From an uncultured Bacillota bacterium (GTDB lineage Bacteria; Bacillota; Clostridia; Lachnospirales; Lachnospiraceae): a stretch of DNA of 34,631 nucleotides. This document shows positions 1-6,057 of this stretch, one piece after another; the stretch's first letter is position 1, and the number at the start of each line of letters is the position of its first letter. Position numbers and translations under genes: made by a program. The notes beneath the pieces are model-generated. The model was given only the letters and a program-made list of their open reading frames with translations. It made no database searches and was not told where the DNA came from. The stretch spans positions 1-34,631 of the forward strand of contig CATWQE010000025.1 in assembly GCA_958352855.1 (NCBI GenBank). Direction: 5' to 3'.

Positions 1-616
1 GATAATTAATGTGCCAGAAAAATCCGTCCTGATCCTCATGTTCTACCTCTGCATCGGAAATGGAAGTCTGGCAAACCGGACACCAGTTGATGATTCTGGA
101 GCCTTTGTAAATATAGCCTTTTTCATATAATTTAATGAAAACTTCCTGTACTGCCCTGGAACAGCCTTCGTCCATGGTAAAACGCTCTCTGTCCCAGTCA
201 GCGGATGCGCCCAGCTTTTTCAACTGGTTGATAATCTTTCCACCGTACTCTTCCTTCCATTCCCAGGCATGTTTTAAGAATTCTTCTCTTCCGATTTCAT
301 TTTTGTCAATGCCCTGTTCCTTCAGTTTTTCAATCACCTTAACCTCTGTGGCAATGGCTGCATGGTCGGTTCCTGGCTGCCACAGTGCTTCATAGCCCTG
401 CATTCTCTTAAAACGGATTAAAATATCCTGCATGGTCTCATCCAGTGCATGTCCCATATGAAGCTGTCCGGTTACGTTTGGCGGGGGCATTACAATGGTA
501 AATGGTTTCTTGTCTCTGTTTACTTCTGCATGGAAATATTTGTTATCCAGCCATTTCTGATAAATACGGTCCTCCAACCCTTTTGGGTCATAGGTTTTTG
601 CAAGCTCTTTGCTCAT
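1..616 (-). CDS. valS: Valyl-tRNA synthetase, N-terminal part (runs off window)
   Basis: Class I aminoacyl-tRNA synthetase that charges tRNA-Val in the cytoplasm. Reading the minus strand from the ATG at 616 gives MSKELAKTYDPKGLEDRIYQ, followed by the class I signature PPPNVTGQLHMGHA (about residues 44-57, the HIGH-type ATP site) and later a WCPVC zinc-type cysteine pair near the window edge. About 205 of an expected ~880 residues are present; the rest lies before position 1. A GAGGAGG ribosome site sits just upstream of the ATG. A T-box leader precedes the gene, which supports the assignment to valine rather than to the related IleS or LeuS; the Val-type N-terminus and PPPNVTG motif agree with this. 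Confidence 0.96.
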   Translation of the reverse strand, partial: MSKELAKTYDPKGLEDRIYQKWLDNKYFHAEVNRDKKPFTIVMPPPNVTGQLHMGHALDETMQDILIRFKRMQGYEALWQPGTDHAAIATEVKVIEKLKEQGIDKNEIGREEFLKHAWEWKEEYGGKIINQLKKLGASADWDRERFTMDEGCSRAVQEVFIKLYEKGYIYKGSRIINWCPVCQTSISDAEVEHEDQDGFFWHINY

Positions 617-624
617 TATGTCCT

Positions 625-915
625 CCTCTTCTTTATGAGGGATAAAAAAACACCCCTCATAACCATTTTACTCTAGTTACAAAGGGCGACTGTTATCGCG
701 GTACCACCTTTATTTATCACTCTAAAGTTCTGTAACGGGAACCCCCGGGAAAACCTACCCAGCCAGAACCATGGCTTCTGCCACACTGCCCTTCAGTTCT
801 CCGGTTCAAAAGCTACCTTCCATCCTTTTCCCTTAAACAATCTTCCAGCCAGTGAATTGTTCTCTCTGCAAGCTTCCGGGATGTACTCCTCTTTCTCATC
901 ACCATTTTTCTATGC
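625..915 (-). ncRNA. T-box leader of valS
   Basis: Minus-strand leader of about 290 nt between a consensus promoter and valS. It contains the near-invariant T-box core GGTGGTACCGCG (697-708) that pairs with the uncharged tRNA acceptor end, followed by a terminator. The upstream part folds as a long stem I with an AGTA/GAA-like loop (around 880-885). A GTA triplet at 814-816, in the context GGAAGGTAGC, is my best candidate for the valine specifier. In this class, uncharged tRNA-Val binding favours the antiterminator and lets transcription enter valS. The T-box is clear from the motif; the specifier is inferred by position and codon. Confidence 0.93.
644..688 (-). terminator. T-box attenuator terminator before valS
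   Basis: On the minus strand CGCCCTTTGTAAC pairs with GGTTATGAGGGGTG (about 13 pairs, several G-U) and is followed directly by seven T. The 5' arm abuts the T-box core, as expected for mutually exclusive terminator and antiterminator folds. Confidence 0.75.
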
Positions 916-920
916 CCCTT

Positions 921-949
921 ATCATAAGCACAATCACCTGCTTTGTCAA
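921..949 (-). promoter_or_regulatory. valS promoter
   Basis: Minus strand shows TTGACA (944-949), a 17-nt spacer and TATGAT (921-926), a near-perfect sigma-A promoter just upstream of the T-box leader. Confidence 0.85.
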
Positions 950-992
950 GTGTTCAAATTCTAAATTCTTTCTAAATCCCCTGGATTTCTCC

Positions 993-1022
993 TTGTTCCC
1001 TGGGATTTTCTCATGTTAAAAT
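993..1022 (+). promoter_or_regulatory. Possible promoter of the EEP-family gene
   Basis: TTGTTC (993-998), 18-nt spacer, and TAAAAT (1017-1022) preceded by TG at -2/-3, giving an extended -10. The -35 is weak. Confidence 0.45.
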
Positions 1023-1056
1023 AGAGTTAAATTTCATGAAAAAGTGAGGTAACCAT

Positions 1057-2121
1057 ATGACAAAAGCAAAGAAATTTCTAAAAGGCGCAGGTATCTTCCT
1101 GCTGGTTCTCATGGGCCTGATTCTTGGCATACTTCTGTTCTTCACCCTGCGGGAATATCGCCCCAAGCCCGTAGAAGCTGTCAAAACTCCGTCAGGCAAA
1201 GAACTGCTCTCAACAGAATCTACTCTGCGCATTCTTACCTGCAACACTGGTTACGGAGGCCTGGATGCTTCGGAGGATTTCTTCATGGACGGAGGCACCC
1301 GGGTACAGCCGGACAACCAGAAACAGGTGGAGAAAAATCTGCATGGTATAGGGGAATTTCTCTCCGGAGCAGATGCTGATGTTTATTTTCTCCAGGAAGT
1401 GGATCTGGATTCCAAACGTTCCTTTCACATCAATCAGCGGGATTTCTATGAAGAAGCCCTTGGCATGGACAGCGCCTTTGGCAGAAATTTTCTCTGTGAT
1501 TTCGTGCCTTATCCACTGCCTCCCATTGGAAAGGTAGACAGCGGGATTCTCACACTTACCAGCCTGCAGACCAGCAGCTCCTCCAGAATTTCCCTGCCGG
1601 AATCCTTCTCCTGGCCGGTGAAAACCTGTAACCTCAAACGGTGTATGCTGGAAACCAGAGTTCCTCTTGAGGGAACGGATGCGGAACTGGTACTTTTAAA
1701 TTTTCATCTGGAAGCCTATGACAGCGGAGAGGGCAAGATTGCCCAGAGTAAAATGCTGGCAGAAAAGCTGGAAGAAGAATACGCTGCCGGAAACTATGTC
1801 ATAGCCGGAGGAGATTTTAACCAGACTTTCCCTGACATGGAGGCTTCTTATCCTCTGATCGATACTGAAAACTGGGCTCCCGGCACTTTAGAAGAAGACT
1901 CCCTGCCAGAACATTTTTCCTTTGCAGTGGATGATTCCTATCCCACCTGCCGTCTGCTGAACCAGCCTTATACAGGTTCCTATGACACCTCTCAGGTGTA
2001 TGTGATTGACGGTTTTATTGTGTCTGATAATCTGGAGGTTTCTGAGATAAAGGTTTTAAATAAGGACTTTCAGTATACAGACCATCAGCCGGTACAACTG
2101 GAGGTTTCCTTTTTACCTTAA
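1057..2121 (+). CDS. Endonuclease/exonuclease/phosphatase (EEP) family protein, membrane-anchored
   Basis: 354 residues. Residues ~10-32 form one hydrophobic segment with a basic N-terminus, so the catalytic domain should be anchored to, and probably outside, the membrane. The EEP fold is recognisable from its motif series: TCNTGYGG (Asn ~63), LQEVD (metal-binding Glu ~114), a central NFHLEAYDSG block, GGDFNQ (~250) and a C-terminal TDHQPV (catalytic His-type motif). The family cleaves phosphodiesters in nucleic acids, inositol phosphates or sphingolipids, and the sequence does not reveal the substrate. The start at 1057 follows GAGGT at a suitable distance. The gene is divergent from valS, and its stop codon overlaps the stop of the convergent SASP gene. 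Confidence 0.85.
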   Translation: MTKAKKFLKGAGIFLLVLMGLILGILLFFTLREYRPKPVEAVKTPSGKELLSTESTLRILTCNTGYGGLDASEDFFMDGGTRVQPDNQKQVEKNLHGIGEFLSGADADVYFLQEVDLDSKRSFHINQRDFYEEALGMDSAFGRNFLCDFVPYPLPPIGKVDSGILTLTSLQTSSSSRISLPESFSWPVKTCNLKRCMLETRVPLEGTDAELVLLNFHLEAYDSGEGKIAQSKMLAEKLEEEYAAGNYVIAGGDFNQTFPDMEASYPLIDTENWAPGTLEEDSLPEHFSFAVDDSYPTCRLLNQPYTGSYDTSQVYVIDGFIVSDNLEVSEIKVLNKDFQYTDHQPVQLEVSFLP

Positions 2122-2131
2122 CCTCTTTTTT
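2101..2131 (+). terminator. Intrinsic terminator overlapping the stop of the EEP gene
   Basis: GAGGTT (2101-2106) pairs with AACCTC (2120-2125), followed by six T (2126-2131). The short 6-bp stem includes the last codons and stop of the gene, and lies in the 3' end of the convergent SASP gene. Confidence 0.5.
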
Positions 2132-2312
2132 CTTCCCGTCTGCGTTTTGTCATAAGTCCGCCAATGCGGCCTGTCTCCTTGGCGGACAGACTTTTCCAGC
2201 CGGTTTCCAGGACTTTATCCAAAAGCCCAAGTTCCTCTGCGATTTCATATTTCAGTTTTTCTTCTTCTGGCACTTCCTGAAGATTAATTGGCTGTTCTTT
2301 CTTTTTTGACAT
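2118..2312 (-). CDS. Alpha/beta-type small acid-soluble spore protein
   Basis: 64 residues. SASPs coat and protect DNA in the dormant spore and are made in the forespore. The body matches the family: a KYEIAEELGLLDKV helix (residues ~21-34) and a C-terminal block GWKSLSAKETGRIGGLMTKR, corresponding to the conserved G-x-LTAxENGxxGGxMTK DNA-binding region. The length is normal. It is a divergent member: the Asn of the usual 'ENG' is Thr, and the GPR protease site (TEFA-like) is not obvious. The only ribosome site, GGAG, lies 12-15 nt before ATG inside the 3' arm of a hairpin. The gene shows the organism comes from an endospore-forming lineage. The stop overlaps the convergent EEP gene by four bases. 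Confidence 0.85.
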   Translation of the reverse strand: MSKKKEQPINLQEVPEEEKLKYEIAEELGLLDKVLETGWKSLSAKETGRIGGLMTKRRREEKRG

Positions 2313-2350
2313 TTAAAAGCCACACTCCTTTCCTACTGGGAGTATGGCCT
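2312..2350 (-). terminator. Terminator-like hairpin between pspC and the SASP gene
   Basis: On the minus strand GCCATACTCC pairs with GGAGTGTGGC (10 bp, one wobble or mismatch), followed by TTTT. It lies 30-40 nt after the pspC stop and should end the padR operon. Its 3' arm contains the SASP Shine-Dalgarno sequence. Confidence 0.75.
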
Positions 2351-2381
2351 TTTTCTTATACTTTATACAGGTTTTGGAAAA

Positions 2382-2570
2382 CTACTTTGGAATTACAATG
2401 GATGCTACAATATAAGCCACCACGCCGCAAGCCCAGAAACTTGCGCAGGTGAAAATCACCCATGCCAGTCTCACCAAAGTAGGATCAATATTAAAATATT
2501 CTGCAATTCCTCCGCATACTCCTGTGAGCATATAATTTACAGAGGAACGGTATAAACGTTTATCAGACAT
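2382..2570 (-). CDS. PspC domain protein
   Basis: 62 residues, essentially only a PspC domain: basic KRLYRSS start, the GVCGGIAEYF motif (residues ~18-27), DPTLVRLAW, then one membrane segment (~36-60). PspC-type proteins sit in the cytoplasmic membrane and take part in envelope-stress signalling. It is the last gene of the padR - DUF1700 - DUF4097 - pspC set, 30 nt after DUF4097, and is followed by a hairpin with a T-run. The family call is firm. The role in envelope stress is inferred from the family and the gene neighbours. Confidence 0.9.
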   Translation of the reverse strand: MSDKRLYRSSVNYMLTGVCGGIAEYFNIDPTLVRLAWVIFTCASFWACGVVAYIVASIVIPK

Positions 2571-2600
2571 GTCTAAGTCTCCCTTCTATCTTTTCTTCTA

Positions 2601-3431
2601 TTATTCAAAAGAAATAACAATACTTCCGGCATTTCCTTCTATATCAATATGTTTGTCAGCATTTTTAGCGCCAAAGCTGCCTTCCTGCCATCCGCTGTAG
2701 GTTTCCCGATCCAGGTTTACCTTGCAGGCGTCTGTTTCCATGTCCACAGTATAGTCTGCCAGTTTCTGCGTATGCTTCACAATGAGCTTTCCGGCATCAC
2801 ATTCCATATCTGTTTCCCTGCTGTCTAAAAGCTCCACTTTCAGCTTTCCCGCTTCTGCACACAAGGTAGTTTCTTCTGCCTGAATTTTTCCGCGCGCAAC
2901 CACATTAGAAGCGCTGGATGTTAAATCCAGCTCCTGAAACACTTTTTCCTCAGGTATTTCAATGACTAAAGCCTCCTGATTATCTTCTTCATTTTCCCTG
3001 GAAACATACAATTCATCTTCTTCAAATTCTACAGTGTCCATATCTGTAAGGTTGGAAATTTTGATTTCGTCTCCTGTTCCTGGTTTGATTTCTATGCTTC
3101 CCGCGTATGCCTCTACAATAAGGCACTCCACCTGGGAGGCTTCAAAAGACTTTGTTTCCGTATATGCCTCTTCATTCTCCCAGTGATCATCATCCCATTT
3201 TTCTTCCCATTTCTCTGAGTAGTGTTCTACACGATCCTCAAAGTGTTCCATGCGCTCATCAAAACGTTCCAGCCAATAGATTTTATTTGTGTAACTAACT
3301 CCGCTTTTCTCCATATTTTTAGCAAACTTTTGAAAAGAAGCGCCGGACACCATGCCTGCGCCGGTCAGAACCGCCCCTGCAACAGCCAGCACCAGGGCTG
3401 TAATCAAACAAATCTTTGTAAATTTCTTCAT
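2601..3431 (-). CDS. DUF4097-type beta-helix protein with N-terminal membrane anchor
   Basis: 276 residues. An N-terminal hydrophobic stretch (residues ~7-28, ICLITALVLAVAGAVLTGAG) could be a signal anchor. It is followed by a very acidic, Trp-rich, charged linker (~55-95), then repeated short beta segments such as CLIVEAYAGSIEIKPG, VELLDSRETDMECDAGKLIV and IDIEGNAGSIVISF. This is the pattern of the DUF4097/DUF4098 adhesin-like beta-helix family. No catalytic function is known or suggested. It starts inside the end of the DUF1700 gene (4-nt overlap), so the two are translationally coupled, and DUF1700-DUF4097 pairs are a recurrent arrangement in Firmicutes. Confidence 0.85.
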   Translation of the reverse strand: MKKFTKICLITALVLAVAGAVLTGAGMVSGASFQKFAKNMEKSGVSYTNKIYWLERFDERMEHFEDRVEHYSEKWEEKWDDDHWENEEAYTETKSFEASQVECLIVEAYAGSIEIKPGTGDEIKISNLTDMDTVEFEEDELYVSRENEEDNQEALVIEIPEEKVFQELDLTSSASNVVARGKIQAEETTLCAEAGKLKVELLDSRETDMECDAGKLIVKHTQKLADYTVDMETDACKVNLDRETYSGWQEGSFGAKNADKHIDIEGNAGSIVISFE

Positions 3432-4210
3432 ATACGGTCACCTCCTTCATTTCCTCTGTGAAAAATCCTCTGAATTGTATCAACACACCAGCGGAATACT
3501 ACTGGAAATGCCTTAAATACCAGCCAGATAAAGCCCAGAATACATACTATTCCAATAGCCAGTACAATCAGGCTGATACCTGCCGCAGCCATCGCTGTTG
3601 CAGGATGGGAAAGCTGATACAGAAGCGTGTGAACAATTCCTGCAACGCCTCCTACAAGACAACCAATGCCTCCGAAAAACAAGCCCAGGACAATTCCTAT
3701 AATTCCAAAAAACAGCCCTGCTAACAGACCGAAGGCTCCGCCTCCAATTCCCAGGAAGACCGGCAGTGCTACAATTCCTATCAGACCGATTACAATGATA
3801 AGCGGCCAGGATATTCCACTTTTGGGGTGTCTGTGCTCCCTTCCTGTATAGCGGTAATTGCTATAGGGACCCTGCTGGCTTCTTCCGGAATCCTCTGTAT
3901 TTTCTGAGTTTCCTGTTCTCTCCTGTGCTTTTTCCGGCACATGATCTTCCCGAAAACGTTCATCCTGATAACCGGATTCTGTGTACTCCCCATGCTCTTC
4001 CCCTGTTTCTTCCCTGCTCTCTTCCAGGTCTGCCTTAATAATCGCGACAACCTTTCCCGGACTTCCAAGCTCCTGAATTACCTGGGCCTCGTTTTCTTCC
4101 CCTGCATCTTCAAAATAGCTTCTATAAAAATCCAGAGCTTCTTTCCTCTCCTGCCTGGAAATATCTGCCAGCAGCCGCTCCAGTTGCTCTAAAAACTCTG
4201 TTTTGTTCAT
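3428..4210 (-). CDS. DUF1700 (HAAS-domain) membrane protein
   Basis: 260 residues. Residues 1-65 (MNKTEFLEQLERLLADIS and on, with DFYRSYFEDAGEE and VIQELGSP) match the HAAS/DUF1700 helical domain usually found beside PadR regulators. A hydrophilic linker rich in Glu, Arg and Tyr (~66-130) follows, then about four Gly/Ile/Val-rich membrane segments (~135-245). It overlaps padR upstream and DUF4097 downstream by 4 nt each, so all three are one transcription and translation unit. In such loci the PadR protein is thought to control the membrane proteins; the biochemical role is unknown. Confidence 0.88.
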   Translation of the reverse strand: MNKTEFLEQLERLLADISRQERKEALDFYRSYFEDAGEENEAQVIQELGSPGKVVAIIKADLEESREETGEEHGEYTESGYQDERFREDHVPEKAQERTGNSENTEDSGRSQQGPYSNYRYTGREHRHPKSGISWPLIIVIGLIGIVALPVFLGIGGGAFGLLAGLFFGIIGIVLGLFFGGIGCLVGGVAGIVHTLLYQLSHPATAMAAAGISLIVLAIGIVCILGFIWLVFKAFPVVFRWCVDTIQRIFHRGNEGGDRI

Positions 4211-4530
4211 TCCATTCTACCTCCCTCGAACAATTTGCTGATTTTTGTTGAATAGCTTCGCCATTCATCCCTGTACAAATTTAGCTGCACCATACCTTTT
4301 TCTGTTACTTTATAATATCTTCGGTTCCGTCCACCGTATTCCTTGTCATAGGTTTCCAGACATTCATCTTTTTGAAGCCTTCGCAGTACGGGATATAAGG
4401 TGGACTCAGAAACCTCTAAAGCCTGCCGGACATCCTGGGTGATTTTGTACCCATAGGTTCCTTCACTTTCTTTGGATACAACCGCCAGAACAATAGCGTC
4501 CAGCAACGCTGCTCCTGTATTAAAAACCAT
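4207..4530 (-). CDS. PadR-family transcriptional regulator
   Basis: 107 residues, a minimal PadR winged helix-turn-helix (family subtype s1/s2). Typical blocks are GTYGYKITQDVRQ (~24-36), SESTLYPVLRRLQKDECLE (recognition helix and wing start, ~40-58) and GGRNRRYYKVTEKG (wing, ~65-78), then a short C-terminal dimerisation helix. GAGGTG lies at a good distance before ATG 4530. It heads the operon, and its promoter holds direct and inverted AT-rich repeats that fit autoregulation. Confidence 0.93.
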   Translation of the reverse strand: MVFNTGAALLDAIVLAVVSKESEGTYGYKITQDVRQALEVSESTLYPVLRRLQKDECLETYDKEYGGRNRRYYKVTEKGMVQLNLYRDEWRSYSTKISKLFEGGRME

Positions 4531-4554
4531 GCTGTCACCTCATTTCTTATTCAT

Positions 4555-4623
4555 ACAATATTGTTTTCTACGCAATACTATTTTATATTCAATACTATAC
4601 AGCATATAATATCATATTGTCAA
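4555..4623 (-). promoter_or_regulatory. padR operon promoter with candidate PadR operator
   Basis: Minus strand: TTGACA (4618-4623), 18-nt spacer, TATAGT (4594-4599). Downstream of -10 there are two direct copies of CAATACTAT (plus strand 4573-4581 and 4590-4598, 17 nt apart) and a perfect palindrome ACAATATTGT (4555-4564). These are good candidates for PadR binding. The binding itself is inference. Confidence 0.6.
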
Positions 4624-4705
4624 CGATATTATACGAAAGAAATTCTAAAGATTTTTGAAAGAAACGTGTGCGGGAAGTCACTTGAATACTTCTTTCCATA
4701 GAAAT

Positions 4706-4886
4706 GGGCAAGATTGAAGAAATTTACAATCTTTTGCCCCACACTGTGGGCAAAAAATCATTCATTGATACTTGAGTTGCCCAAAAAAGCCTCAAATTCC
4801 CCAAAATAGTGGGCAATATAAAAGAAATACTCCAGTTTTTACTACGTACTGTGGGCAAAAAAAGAAAAAATTACAAGCTTTTGCCC
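4706..4886 (+). repeat. Degenerate GGGCAA/TTGCCC repeat, copy A
   Basis: About 181 bp in the gap between the fab operon terminator and padR. It contains GGGCAA or TTGCCC at least six times in alternating orientation, including a hairpin TTTTGCCC (4732-4739) / GGGCAAAA (4748-4755). Its spacing matches copy B at 15073-15252 almost base for base: 28 nt from the first GGGCAA to TTGCCCC, and 27 nt in the last interval. A short reading frame with ATG at 4704 and stop at 4775 runs through the first half. The rest of the 4531-4959 gap holds only the padR promoter, this element and a terminator. Confidence 0.6.
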
Positions 4887-4907
4887 AATCTGTCCAGTCC
4901 CATCAAA

Positions 4908-4950
4908 TAAAAAAGAGAACCATCACATAAAAAGTGCAACAGTTCTCTTT
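4908..4950 (-). terminator. Terminator of the fatty-acid operon
   Basis: On the minus strand AAAGAGAAC pairs with GTTCTCTTT, with a further GCAC/GTG pairing inside, followed by a T-run. It lies 10 nt beyond the stop of the last gene in the fab operon. The flanking A/T tracts could let it act on both strands. Confidence 0.8.
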
Positions 4951-4959
4951 CTCTAACTT

Positions 4960-6024
4960 CTATTTTCTACTATTTGGAAACAAGGAGGCCACAACTTCCT
5001 CCACTGTCTCTATTTTTTCCGCTTTCCATCCACAGGCGCCACAAAACAGCAAGCCATGTTCCACATCTCCTCTGGCAGCAGCTATGAGGCTGTCTGTGAT
5101 ACAGTATGGAATCTCTCCAGGATGGCAGCCCTCCAGACAGCGGTGACATGGACTGTGAGGAATCTGTTCCCCCTTCATGACCCGCTTCATAAAAGGATTC
5201 AAAATAGCTCTTCCGGGCATGCCCACAGGACTTTTCACAATACTGATATCCTCTTTCTTTGCCTGAAGGAAGGCTTCTTTATATCGGATATCAGCATCAC
5301 ACTCCTCTGTAGGAATAAATCTGGTTGCCACCTGTACTGCGTCTGCGCCCAGCTTTTCCATTTCCTCTACCCCGTCAGCATCCCAGATACCTCCTGCCGC
5401 CACAAGAGGAATCTGGCAGTGATATTTTTCTTCATAGGCTTTCACCACCTTGCGGATGCTCTGGAATTCGTCCTTGTAAGTACCTGGCTTCCACGCCTCC
5501 AGCTCTTCTTTGGTAAATCCCAGATGCCCTCCTGCCAGAGGTCCTTCCACTACCACCAAATCCGCAGTTCTGTGATACTTCCTGTCCCAGTATTTCAGCA
5601 CCACCTGGGCAGAGCGCGCAGTAGAAACAATGGGCGCAATTTTTGTATGACTTCCTTCCACATACTCCGGCAGCTTTGCCGGAATACCGGCGCCTGAAAA
5701 AATAATGTCTGCCCCTGCTTTTACTGCTGCCCTGACATGTGCTTCCTGTTCCCGAAGAGCTGTCATAACATTATAACCAATAATGCCATCAGGTGAAATT
5801 TCTCTGGCCTTCTGCATTTCTTTTTCTATTGCCCGCAGGTTTGCCTGTTCTGTATTTGTATGAAAATCCGGTTCCCTGTAGCCAATCTGAGCAGTGGAAA
5901 TCACTCCGACTCCCCCTGCCTTTGCCACACTTCCGGCAAGTCCTCCAAGACTGATACCAACTCCCATACCGCCCTGAATCAGAGGTACCAAGGTAGTTTT
6001 ATTTCCTATTTTTAAGTTTTTCAT
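4960..6024 (-). CDS. Nitronate monooxygenase/FabK-family flavoprotein with C-terminal cysteine cluster
   Basis: 354 residues, FMN-binding TIM barrel of the 2-nitropropane dioxygenase/FabK family: LIQGGMGVGISLGGLAGSVA (~15-34) at the N-terminus, VVEGPLAGGHLGF (~160-172; the G-x-x-GGH loop with the catalytic His), LVAAGGIWDADGV and GADAVQVATRF for phosphate binding. Unlike classical FabK it has an extra C-terminal part with CHRCLEGC, a further single Cys and CGACGWK, suggesting a metal or Fe-S site. It is the last gene of the fab operon, 33 nt after accDA. Given that place it may be an enoyl reductase, an accessory flavin reductase or a detoxifying nitronate oxidase. The family is firm; the reaction is not. 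Confidence 0.85.
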   Translation of the reverse strand: MKNLKIGNKTTLVPLIQGGMGVGISLGGLAGSVAKAGGVGVISTAQIGYREPDFHTNTEQANLRAIEKEMQKAREISPDGIIGYNVMTALREQEAHVRAAVKAGADIIFSGAGIPAKLPEYVEGSHTKIAPIVSTARSAQVVLKYWDRKYHRTADLVVVEGPLAGGHLGFTKEELEAWKPGTYKDEFQSIRKVVKAYEEKYHCQIPLVAAGGIWDADGVEEMEKLGADAVQVATRFIPTEECDADIRYKEAFLQAKKEDISIVKSPVGMPGRAILNPFMKRVMKGEQIPHSPCHRCLEGCHPGEIPYCITDSLIAAARGDVEHGLLFCGACGWKAEKIETVEEVVASLFPNSRK

Positions 6025-6057
6025 AGTTACTTCTTTCTGCAGATTTTCCTGTTCTGC

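Noticed and set aside
4706..4886. CRISPR array
   Set aside because: Repeated GGGCAA blocks alternate in orientation with unequal spacing and poor repeat identity; no cas genes are present.
5056..5697. 213-codon plus-strand ORF antisense to the NMO-family gene
   Set aside because: Shadow of a conserved flavoprotein; composition is Cys/His/Phe-rich as typical for antisense frames.
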